Counted from the stretch's first letter, positions 1 to 5,078 are shown. The stretch: 11,633 nt of DNA from Methanomicrobiales archaeon (GCA_012511245.1 JAAZGM010000072.1:1-11633), one strand, 5' to 3'. Notes: a model not told the origin generated them from the sequence alone. Numbers and translations are program-made.

Positions 1-16
1 CCTGTTTACATAAAAG

Positions 17-274
17 ATGAGTCGGTACCTCCTTAAGCCTCTTTCTTACCCCCTGCACGACCGCAGAGCAGGCCGCCCCCTCGCCTGGGAGGAAATACCC
101 CTCCTCGACGACCGGTTCCACCCCGACAGCTACAACGTCGGCGTGAACGTCGGAGAGGCCGCCGGCCAGACGGTGATGCACCTCCACGTCCACATCATCC
201 CCCGGTATGCCAGCGATGTAAAAACCCCCCAGGGCGGGGTCAGAGGGGCGATCCCGGAGAAGAGGGTGTATTGA
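17..274 (+). pseudogene. HIT-family hydrolase/transferase, N-terminally truncated
   Basis: HIT proteins are nucleotide-binding hydrolases or transferases acting on nucleoside phosphoramidates, dinucleoside polyphosphates or similar alpha-phosphate substrates. The C-terminal half is clear: LDDRFHPDSYNVGVN, then GEAAGQTVMHLHVHIIPRY with the histidine triad HLHVH at about residues 55-59, and a family-like ending IPEKRVY. The first 27 or so residues do not resemble a HIT N-terminus, which normally has an FCD...IIP-(K/R)-H segment. At 85 residues the ORF is well below the usual 130-150. Only 16 bases precede it, so a rearrangement breakpoint near position 95 is favoured over an intact gene cut by the window edge. 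A TATA-like stretch just before the ATG could allow expression of the remnant. The family call is firm; whether it makes protein is unknown. Confidence 0.75.
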
Positions 275-326
275 TGTTAATCTGTCTATCTTCCCCAAAA
301 AAGAGGCATATTGAAAGTATTTGAGG

Positions 327-344
327 ATTGATAGTGTTATCAAT
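327..344. repeat. Perfect 7-bp inverted repeat (ATTGATA/TATCAAT)
   Basis: ATTGATA and TATCAAT face each other across GTGT. Copies of TTTGAG flank the hairpin on both sides (320-325 and 348-353) in direct orientation. It lies downstream of the HIT remnant and about 20 nt ahead of an orphan TATA/SD pair, so it could be a terminator-like hairpin or an operator. The sequence alone does not decide. Confidence 0.4.
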
Positions 345-362
345 AACTTTGAGAGTAACAAA

Positions 363-383
363 TATTATAAAATGGGAGGTGAA
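363..383 (+). promoter_or_regulatory. Orphan TATA-like box and strong Shine-Dalgarno
   Basis: ATTATAAAA (363-371) is followed by GGGAGGTGA (375-383), a near-exact complement of the archaeal 16S rRNA 3' end. No start codon at proper spacing opens an ORF of useful length: the ATG at 397 gives 16 codons. The SD therefore looks like the surviving front end of a gene whose body has been scrambled or deleted. Confidence 0.35.
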
Positions 384-415
384 TAGTTCTCTGTTAATGT
401 GGAGTCAATGTTTGA

Positions 416-580
416 AGTTGGAATTTCAGTTATTATCGCATTGGTGATCCAATTAACATTGGTGATATCGATGAAGATACAGATTGTAACATATGGAGGA
501 CCCTTCAGGGTGGAGGGACGGATACCTTTGCCTCCAATGTCGCTAATCTGACACCGATACTTCAAATAAATCCACCCTGA
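416..580 (+). pseudogene. Short protein-like fragment, unrecognised
   Basis: After a stop at 413-415 this frame stays open for 54 codons with no ATG at its beginning, ending in a TGA at 578-580. The translation has ordinary protein composition, for example RIGDPINIGDIDEDTD in the middle and FASNVANLTPILQINPP at the end. An overlapping frame from the ATG at 408 gives a hydrophobic start (FEVGISVIIALVIQLTLV) that could be a membrane or pilin-like segment. The two may be halves of one frameshifted gene behind the SD at 375-383. I do not recognise a family, and the fragment may be chance. Confidence 0.25.
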
Positions 581-591
581 TCGGTTCGAAT

Positions 592-614
592 GGGGGTTCG
601 AATCCCCCGCTCCA
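592..614 (+). other. tRNA T-arm and acceptor-like fragment, candidate att site
   Basis: GGGGG-TTCGAAT-CCCCC (592-608) is a perfect 5-bp T-stem with a canonical 7-nt T-loop, followed by GCTCCA, which resembles the 3' acceptor strand of a tRNA. No D-arm, anticodon arm or matching 5' acceptor lies upstream, so it is not a complete tRNA. Nine bases of it (GGTTCGAAT, 595-603) are repeated directly at 583-591. Many archaeal integrative elements use tRNA 3' ends as attachment sites and leave such fragments, so an att scar at the edge of the AT-rich stretch is the favoured reading. Confidence 0.5.
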
Positions 615-671
615 CTTGAAATCCATATATATGCAAAGTGAGTTCGGAAACATCTCTGTGCAGTCTCCCGC

Positions 672-1149
672 TCATATCGTCTTCTCAAGCACCCACCCGA
701 CCAGCCCCGCGTCCACGACCATCAGAGAGAGTCGCCGAGGAGGGACCGGCACCACCCCCGAGTCCGGGGGCGCCTCATACGCCGCCAGGGCATCGTCAGG
801 CGAGTGGACGACGTAGAAGGGTCTCCGGAAATCGTCCCGGTTGAACCGGTCCCGCATACGCACGAAACTCGGCAAGGGTCGACCGCGACTTCACCTGATA
901 GGACTCGGCGTTGATGGTGTCCTCGAACTCGATATCCGCAAACTTCATCGTCTTGCCGACGACGCTCCGCCGCCGCCAGCCTGAACCGGAGAAGACCAGA
1001 TCGACGAGCACCGCGAAGTCCTGCCAGTGCAGGTACCGGACCAGAGCCTCAATCCAACAGACCTGATCATCCCGTGCATCGACGACCGCGGCATACCCGG
1101 GTGTATGCTTGTCGTTGATCAGGCGCCTGAGGGTGTCAAGCGGCCCCAT
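672..1149 (-). pseudogene. PD-(D/E)XK nuclease-like protein, frameshifted
   Basis: The gene reads leftward from ATG 1149 (a TTG at 1155 is possible) to a stop at 672-674, but in two frames. The first gives the N-terminal 95 or so residues, including KFADIEFEDTINAESYQVKS. The second resumes with VRMRDRFNRDDFRRPFYVVH and ends in VDAGLVGWVLEKTI. Reading GAG TTT, skipping one base near 866-870 and continuing GTG CGT joins them smoothly. The acidic residues followed by a strand-like YQVKS resemble a restriction-endonuclease-fold (E)-x-K active site, and the downstream FYVVHSPDD looks like a core strand. The nuclease assignment is inference; the frame break is visible. It is a decayed gene, a sequencing error or, less likely, a programmed frameshift. 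It is divergent from the Fic gene. Confidence 0.6.
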
Positions 1150-1232
1150 GAACAACCTTATTCCTGGTCGCCTCCAACGGGTTATTATCTGCCTATCCGG
1201 CGCCGGAGAGCGGACAGAAACTGTGAGAGCGT

Positions 1233-1615
1233 ATGGAAGAGTTCACGGTCGAAGAGGTCATCGGCTACCAGATAGAGATCATCCGGGCAAGCGGCGTCGA
1301 GGAAGATCAGGGCCTCGAGGGGCGGCTCCTCAATCCTGGAAACCTCGACTTTGTCATCACCGCGAGTAACGATATCTCTGACCCGTTCAAGAGAGCGGCG
1401 TTCGTCCTCCACGGTCTTGTGACGGGGCATCCGTTTGTCCAGGGGAACAAGCGAATTGCATTTTTGCTCGCAGCCCTCATCCTGCTCCGGAACGATACGT
1501 CATTACAAGCCCCGATGAGGAGAACAACCGCGTGGTACGGGAAATTGCCGAAGGCAGGCTCATGCGGGAAGAACTACTGATCTGGCTGCACTCGGTCGCA
1601 AAAGCAGGGCAGTGA
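1233..1615 (+). pseudogene. Fic/Doc-family protein, frameshifted near the C-terminus
   Basis: Fic/Doc proteins transfer AMP or phosphate to target proteins, and Doc is a toxin of toxin-antitoxin pairs. The core motif HPFVQGNKRIAF (residues about 68-79) fits HPFx(D/E)GNKRxxF, with glutamine at the acidic position, which may alter metal binding. The frame starting at ATG 1233 runs to a stop at 1580, but after LLRND (about position 1490) it becomes unfamily-like. The +2 frame continues with ERYVITSPDEENNRVVREIA and LMREELLIWLHSVA to a TGA at 1613-1615, which looks like the true C-terminal helices. A single-base indel near 1485-1495 explains this. No Phd-like antitoxin lies directly upstream. A purine-rich GTGAGAG precedes the start. 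Confidence 0.75.
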
Positions 1616-1825
1616 TCACTCCGCCAGAAGGTCGAGGGTCTTCTTGTGCCGCTCGATGAGCAGCGTGAAGTCCTCCTGTTTTGAGGGGTAGGGCGGTCCT
1701 TCATGGGCCTGCGGCGGGCTATCGGGGCCGCAAACGATCGAATCCTGCGGCGGGTGCGGGCTGTATGAGGACTCAGGGTCGCGAACGCCTTCCCTGCCGG
1801 GTGATCTCCTGTCTCTTGAGTTCAT
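1616..1825 (-). CDS. Small hypothetical protein (69 aa)
   Basis: I do not recognise this protein. The ATG at 1825 is preceded by a strong purine-rich SD (AGGAGGGGTGGAGA), which supports translation. The N-terminal 45 residues are rich in proline, serine and arginine and are probably disordered. The last 20 (QEDFTLLIERHKKTLDLLAE) should form an amphipathic helix. Its stop (TCA at 1616-1618) directly abuts the stop of the frameshifted Fic gene on the other strand, leaving no intergenic base. A role as a Fic partner or antitoxin is possible but rests only on adjacency, and the convergent orientation argues against ordinary antitoxin-toxin coupling. It is separated from the upstream leftward operon by about 110 bp containing a strong palindrome. 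Confidence 0.5.
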   Translation of the reverse strand: MNSRDRRSPGREGVRDPESSYSPHPPQDSIVCGPDSPPQAHEGPPYPSKQEDFTLLIERHKKTLDLLAE

Positions 1826-1881
1826 TCTCCACCCCTCCTGTATCTACGAGTGTTGTGAATGTCGTCCTTTACCATCATGAA

Positions 1882-1910
1882 CCTTCGCTCAGGGTATACC
1901 CTGCGGAAGG
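1882..1910. promoter_or_regulatory. Extended dyad with 14-bp perfect palindrome CAGGGTATACCCTG
   Basis: CAGGGTATACCCTG (1890-1903) is perfectly self-complementary and is extended by CCTTC/GAAGG outer arms. It sits between the stop of the 95-aa gene (1936) and the start of the 69-aa gene (1825), both leftward. On the minus strand no T-run follows, so an intrinsic terminator is not obvious. The central TATA lies about 70 nt ahead of the ATG at 1825, compatible with an operator covering a weak TATA box and a leader of about 45 nt. As RNA it would form a 5-bp stem with a TATA loop plus outer pairs. Confidence 0.5.
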
Positions 1911-1935
1911 GAGACGCGACCGTCGCTCAACCGGC

Positions 1936-2223
1936 TTATCGATTCTCCCGCTCCTGCCGGTCGTAGTCCTCCACCTGATCCATCATCCAGCGGGCGATGG
2001 CACGGAAGGTCTCAGGCGACATCCGTGCGTCAAAGACGATCCGGCGCTGTATGGACTCGACAACCATCTCGCCGTCCTCGTCGGCACCGATCTCAGGCAG
2101 ATCACAGTAGAACGCTATCTGGCCGAGCGTGGGAATCAGGGTCCCGTAAACCCCGTCCACGGGGGCCACGTTGCACGCCGGGTCCCGCGATACCTCGACC
2201 GCCGGCCATCTCTTGAGGGACAT
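1936..2223 (-). CDS. Small DUF3467-like hypothetical protein (95 aa)
   Basis: The ATG at 2223 follows an excellent SD (GGGGGAGGAG, about 7 nt upstream) lying inside the last codons of the regulator gene, whose stop is only 4 nt away, so the two are cotranscribed and probably translationally coupled. The protein starts MSLKRWPAVEVSRDP. A middle part with strand-like segments (TLGQIAFYCDLPE) is followed by a C-terminal RRIVFDARMSPETFRAIARWMMDQVEDYDR. The pattern of a strand, SPE, then a helix ending in charged residues resembles small DUF3467-type proteins of archaea and bacteria, whose function is unknown. That resemblance is my judgement from pattern only. No signal peptide or membrane segment is visible. 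Confidence 0.65.
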   Translation of the reverse strand: MSLKRWPAVEVSRDPACNVAPVDGVYGTLIPTLGQIAFYCDLPEIGADEDGEMVVESIQRRIVFDARMSPETFRAIARWMMDQVEDYDRQERENR

Positions 2224-2227
2224 GCAC

Positions 2228-2647
2228 CTACTCCTCCCCCGGCGCCGAAGCCGTGATCCTGCCCGCGGAGAACGGGCTCTCCTGACAGTGCGCCCGTGTG
2301 GGTCCAGCGCCCTCCCGCGACGGCAGGAGCCCCCGGTACAGGGCCGCGATCAGGGTTTTTCCGAGTGTGGTCGGCACGTAGAACGATGCTTCGGCATTCC
2401 CGACATCATCGAGGCTGCGGGCCTGTCTGGAGACCAGTCCCGCGTTTGTGAGCACTTTTAAGGCCCTCGATACCTCGGGAGGTTCCGCCTCGAAGAGTTC
2501 CCGGATCTGGTTAAACCTGAGTCCCTCATCCCTCTCAAGGAGCGCGATGAAGATCGCCCATGCCTTCTGATTCCCCAGGGGGGCCGTGGCATTGATGATC
2601 ACCGAAGGGATCTTGGATATATGCTGCTCAAGGATCGTCTCGTTCAT
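2228..2647 (-). CDS. Winged-helix transcriptional regulator (ArsR/MarR-like)
   Basis: This 139-residue protein has a winged helix-turn-helix at about residues 28-95. QKAWAIFIALLERDEGLRFNQIRELFE is followed by the recognition helix in PPEVSRALKVLTNAGLVSRQ, and SFYVPTTLGKTLIAAL closes the domain as the wing and last helix. It probably binds DNA as a dimer. No metal-binding cysteine pair or ligand domain is evident. The C-terminal 30 residues are polar and low in structure. It is the first gene of a leftward operon with the 95-aa protein and is divergent from the gene at 2744-3301. The intergenic space carries a perfect 9-bp inverted repeat around a TATA box, so autoregulation together with control of the divergent gene is likely, by inference. 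The HTH call is firm; the subfamily is not. Confidence 0.85.
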   Translation of the reverse strand: MNETILEQHISKIPSVIINATAPLGNQKAWAIFIALLERDEGLRFNQIRELFEAEPPEVSRALKVLTNAGLVSRQARSLDDVGNAEASFYVPTTLGKTLIAALYRGLLPSREGAGPTRAHCQESPFSAGRITASAPGEE

Positions 2648-2677
2648 GGTTCACACCCGGACCTCATATGGTTCCAC

Positions 2678-2721
2678 ATCTGTTACCGCAATATATAATC
2701 TTGCGCGTTAGAGTAACAGAT
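2678..2721. promoter_or_regulatory. Divergent promoter with symmetric operator
   Basis: ATCTGTTAC (2678-2686) and GTAACAGAT (2713-2721) form a perfect 9-bp inverted repeat spaced by 26 bp. Inside it GCAA (2688-2691) and TTGC (2701-2704) form a second symmetric pair, and AATATATAATC (2690-2700) at the centre can serve as TATA box in both directions. Leftward it lies about 45 nt ahead of the regulator ATG (2647). Rightward it lies about 50-70 nt ahead of candidate starts at 2744 and 2767. This is what a site for an autoregulating winged-helix protein would look like. Confidence 0.65.
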
Positions 2722-2743
2722 TTGATACCTTGATCCGTTATCC

Positions 2744-3301
2744 ATGAGAACCACGATACTCCTCTGATGGATCTCCTCGCCGGACTCAACAGGGACCTCG
2801 ATTATGCAGAAAGGCTCAAAGGCGGGCTCACCGTCGGGCCTGTTCGGTTCGTTCAAGAGATCGCACCTTGAAGCGTTGAGACACCACCTCCGCGAGCGCG
2901 AGGGATTCAACGCCCGGGTCTCATATGACCTTACGGCATCCCACCCGAAAGAGCCCGGAGAGGACGATCGCGCCTATGACTTCCGGCTGGCAGAGGTTCT
3001 TATCGAAGAGAGCCGGGTATACATCGTCCATTTCTTCCGGGAAGAGGAGGGCGAATACGGCATCAACGATTCGGCCACCCTGGAGATCGGGATCCTTTAC
3101 GGCCTGAGCGCCGCCTCTCCGCAGGTGAGCCGCTACACCCTCATCCTCTCTGAAGAGGGCTGCGATGCCAGGAAGATCGGCGGCATGCGGTTCACCGAAA
3201 GAGAGTGGCGCTGGCACGATTTCGAGAACCGCGACGAGGCAGTCCTTTCCGCAACCCAATTCTGCTACGACTGCCTTCTGGACTGCTCACGCTCGCTCTG
3301 A
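2744..3301 (+). CDS. Rossmann-like protein (TIR- or deoxyribosyltransferase-like), possible N-terminal frameshift
   Basis: The longest clean frame starts at ATG 2804 (165 aa) and carries YDLTASHP, DFRLAEVLIEESRVYIVHFF, YGINDSATLEIGILYGLSAA, RYTLILSEEGCD and IGGMRFTEREWRWHDFEN. Alternating strands and helices with an acidic E in the SATLEIGILYG helix recall TIR-like or nucleoside 2-deoxyribosyltransferase folds, which hydrolyse or transfer at N-glycosidic bonds of nucleotides such as NAD. This assignment is tentative. Another frame from ATG 2767 reads MDLLAGLNRDLDYAERLKGG then PVRFVQEIA, which looks more protein-like than the first 20 residues of the 2804 ORF. A one-base slip near 2865 would join it to LEALRHHLRE. 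A third start, ATG 2744, gives seven codons whose stop overlaps ATG 2767. No clear SD is seen. The true start is uncertain and the gene may be broken. Confidence 0.6.
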
Positions 3302-3334
3302 CCGGCGTCCCGCCTTGCTGCAGGGCGGCCGGCG
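3302..3334. terminator. GC-rich hairpin between convergent genes
   Basis: CCGCC (3310-3314) pairs with GGCGG (3324-3328) over a 9-nt loop, and CCGG at 3302-3305 can pair with CCGG at 3329-3332 after a 4-nt bulge. It lies directly after the rightward stop at 3301 and 40 nt beyond the leftward nitroreductase stop. There is no T-run, so a role as bidirectional terminator or mRNA 3'-end stabiliser is only plausible. Confidence 0.35.
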
Positions 3335-3373
3335 CATGCCCACACACGGATCAATCCTGAGGAAAGCCCCGGT

Positions 3374-3973
3374 TCAGACCAGGATCTCCTCGACCGGCAA
3401 CCGGATCTTCGGTCCCGGGCTGTCCGCGGCATACCCGACCGGGCAGAGGATGACCGGAACGAGGGGGGCGGGGATCGCCAGGATACGGCTGAACGCCGCG
3501 GGGTCGAACCCGGTCATCGGGCATGAATCGAACCCGAGCGACTTCGCCCCATGCAGGGCGTTTGCCAGGGCGAGATACGTCTGGGCCTGCGACCAGGCGA
3601 GCCGCTGTTCGGGCGTCATCGTCCCGGCAAACCGGGAGGCCATCTCCACGATGGCGCTGCGCGTCTCTTCGGGAACGCCGTTCTCCTTCAGCAGGGCCTC
3701 GAGCCGCCGGATCAACCCGTCATAATCGGGATCTGCACAGAAGACCAGAAGGTGCGAGCAGGTCGTGATCTGCTCCTGGTCGAAGGCCGCCGGCCTCAAG
3801 GCCTCCTTCTGGGCCGGGTCCGAGACCACCCTGATCCGCCAGGGCTGGAGGTTGAGCGCCGAAGGAGCCAGGCGGACCAGTTCCAGGAGTTCCCTGAGGG
3901 CCGCATCGGGGATCGGCTTGCCGTCAAACCGCTTCGTCGCGTAACGCTGCCGTACACAGTCTTTGAAGTCCAT
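3374..3973 (-). CDS. NAD(P)H-dependent nitroreductase-family flavoprotein
   Basis: Members are FMN-binding homodimers that reduce nitroaromatics, quinones or flavins with NAD(P)H. Visible hallmarks are RQRYATKRFDGKPIP (residues 8-22), which supplies FMN-phosphate contacts, APSALNLQPWRI (36-47) lining the flavin, and GFDSCPMTGFD (147-157) near the C-terminal half, followed by PLVPVILCPVGY. At 199 residues the length is typical of the NfsB-like subgroup. The ATG at 3973 has no SD, but a TATA box lies about 30 bp upstream, indicating a leaderless transcript. It seems intact, in contrast to its flanking damaged genes. The physiological substrate cannot be told. It is convergent with the Rossmann-like gene and not in an operon. 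Confidence 0.9.
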   Translation of the reverse strand: MDFKDCVRQRYATKRFDGKPIPDAALRELLELVRLAPSALNLQPWRIRVVSDPAQKEALRPAAFDQEQITTCSHLLVFCADPDYDGLIRRLEALLKENGVPEETRSAIVEMASRFAGTMTPEQRLAWSQAQTYLALANALHGAKSLGFDSCPMTGFDPAAFSRILAIPAPLVPVILCPVGYAADSPGPKIRLPVEEILV

Positions 3974-3977
3974 ATCT

Positions 3978-4009
3978 ACTGATCAGTCCTGAGAACAGAT
4001 TTATATCTG
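3978..4009 (-). promoter_or_regulatory. Nitroreductase promoter with two dyads
   Basis: On the minus strand GATATAAAT (4007-3999) is a good TATA box about 25 bp from the ATG at 3973. It sits within CAGAT-TTAT-ATCTG (3996-4009), an imperfect palindrome. Between TATA and start is the perfect 10-bp palindrome ACTGATCAGT (3978-3987), at the expected transcription start. Both are candidate repressor sites, and no SD is present. Confidence 0.55.
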
Positions 4010-4078
4010 CCGCCGATCCCGCGAGAGACCGGTACCGGAAACCCGCTCACCCCCGGCTCCTCCGCGAAAAGAACTCCC

Positions 4079-4329
4079 TCACGCCCCCCTGGAGAACTCC
4101 GGAACGACTGATACGAGCACCACCTCCAGAAACGCATGGTCGCGGGCGTTCCTGTAAAATATCCACGCGGTCGCGCCGAGCCCCTGGCTGAAGGCCGGGT
4201 GTCGTACCGATCGGAGCCAGCAGGTAGCCGAGGAGGCTCGCTGTGAAGAGATCCAGCACGGTGCTGCACAAGGAGCATGGCCGCGAAGAGTATCGCGAGA
4301 GTAAAGTCCTGCCAGATCGTCTCGATCAC
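4079..4329 (-). pseudogene. Small membrane protein remnant, two frameshifts
   Basis: Leftward from GTG 4329, three frames in succession each carry a protein-like piece: IETIWQDFTLAILFAAMLLVQ (a membrane helix), then VLDLFTASLLGYLLAPIGTT (a second membrane helix), then SQGLGATAWIFYRNARDHAF and LEVVLVSVVPEFSRGA with a stop at 4079-4081. Joining them gives about 85 residues with two or three hydrophobic segments. The first frame stays open upstream to about 4395 without a start codon, so the N-terminus may also be lost. I do not recognise the family. Two indels in 250 bp suggest real decay over a single sequencing error. Confidence 0.5.
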
Positions 4330-4501
4330 GCTGCCCTGTGCACAGCATACGGGTATCGTCCGCCCGAAGATCAGACCGCCATACTCTCTCCCGGGGATAC
4401 CTCCCCCTCAGCGATCGGACAGGAGCCTCTTCTACATTCTATCTCGATATCGAGAAAATCCGCAACAGATAAGAACCACCCCGCGGCAAATGATACACAT
4501 T
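4330..4501. other. Intergenic stretch ahead of the acetyltransferase
   Basis: No convincing gene is seen. The acetyltransferase frame stays open upstream to 4277 but its composition there is not protein-like, and a minus-strand frame linked to the membrane-protein remnant crosses part of it. The clearest element is the 14-bp palindrome at 4442-4455. Confidence 0.4.
4442..4455. promoter_or_regulatory. Perfect 14-bp palindrome TCTCGATATCGAGA
   Basis: The sequence is fully self-complementary and lies 46 bp ahead of the acetyltransferase ATG at 4502, where an archaeal promoter or its upstream operator would be. No strong TATA or SD was seen nearby, so its role as a regulator-binding site is an inference from symmetry and position. 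Confidence 0.45.
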
Positions 4502-5062
4502 ATGGCTGTGACTGCCGCAAAGCGCATCCGCACCGAACACCTCGACCTGATCCCGGCGACGCCCGAGATCCTTGAGAGCGACCGTAACGACCGCGAGAAC
4601 CTCGTCCGCCTCCTCGATGCCGCGATCCCGGGTTCGTGGCCGCCATCGCTCCTCGACGAAGAGACGCTCGAAGCATTCATCCAGATGACGGCCGAGGGCG
4701 GCGACCCGCTCTTCACCGTCTGGTACTGGGTGCTTGACGACCCGGCAGCAGGCGGGCGGACCCTCATCGGCGCCCTGGCGACCGCTACGCCCCCCGCGCT
4801 TGAGGAGACGGATGACCGGGTTCTCATCGGCTGCTCGGTGCTCGACGAGTTCCAGGGCAGAGGGTATGCGACCGAGGCGATCCGCCACCTCGCCGCTGCG
4901 TTCTTCGCTCTCCCGGGCATCCGGCAGATCGAGGCGTCGATCTACCCCGACCTTTCCGCATCCGTCCGGGTGCTGGAGAAGAGCGGGTTCGTCCGTGCCG
5001 GCGAGGGGTTTGAGGAAGGAACGGTCGCCTACGTTCTTAAAAACCCCGATACTTCGGCCTGA
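4502..5062 (+). CDS. GNAT-family N-acetyltransferase (RimJ/RimL-like)
   Basis: GNAT enzymes move the acetyl group of acetyl-CoA to an amine of a protein, antibiotic or small molecule. The start fits the RimJ-type subgroup (KRIRTEHLDLIPATPEIL). The acetyl-CoA pyrophosphate loop is in DEFQGRGYATEAI (residues 115-127), and IRQIEASIYPDLSASVRVLEKSGF (from about 140) carries the conserved end of the domain. The 186-residue length is normal. I chose ATG 4502, since upstream codons back to 4277 look non-coding; ATG 4490, four codons earlier, is possible. There is no clear SD. The substrate is unknown. A T-run follows the stop and the gene appears monocistronic. Confidence 0.88.
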   Translation: MAVTAAKRIRTEHLDLIPATPEILESDRNDRENLVRLLDAAIPGSWPPSLLDEETLEAFIQMTAEGGDPLFTVWYWVLDDPAAGGRTLIGALATATPPALEETDDRVLIGCSVLDEFQGRGYATEAIRHLAAAFFALPGIRQIEASIYPDLSASVRVLEKSGFVRAGEGFEEGTVAYVLKNPDTSA

Positions 5063-5078
5063 AGTACATCTTCCCCTC

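Larger units (their letters stand above)
275..671. other. AT-rich non-coding gap, possible mobile-element remnant
   Basis: This stretch is much richer in A+T than the rest of the window up to about position 590. It holds a 7-bp hairpin ATTGATA-gtgt-TATCAAT (327-344), a TATA-like ATTATAAAA (363-371) followed by a near-perfect SD GGGAGGTGA (375-383) with no sensible ORF after it, a short protein-like fragment (416-580), crossed inverted repeats (494-579), a tRNA T-arm-like element (592-614) and a TATA-like CCATATATATG (622-632). The composition and the orphan expression signals suggest degraded foreign DNA, by inference. Confidence 0.5.

Noticed and set aside
592..614. Complete tRNA, or the 3' end of a tmRNA
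   Set aside because: No cloverleaf or matching 5' acceptor is found upstream, and tmRNA is not expected in archaea.
365..688. Minus-strand ORF of 107 aa across the AT-rich stretch
   Set aside because: It contains GDSNPHSN, the usual artefact of translating a tRNA T-arm, and shows no SD or family-like pattern.
1681..2256. Plus-strand ORF of 191 aa
   Set aside because: It is the antisense shadow of the 69-aa and 95-aa leftward genes, which have strong SD sites; its composition is arginine/proline-rich and not protein-like.
2683..2910. Minus-strand ORF of 75 aa overlapping the divergent promoter
   Set aside because: It lies opposite the Rossmann-like gene, crosses the operator and has no ribosome-binding site.
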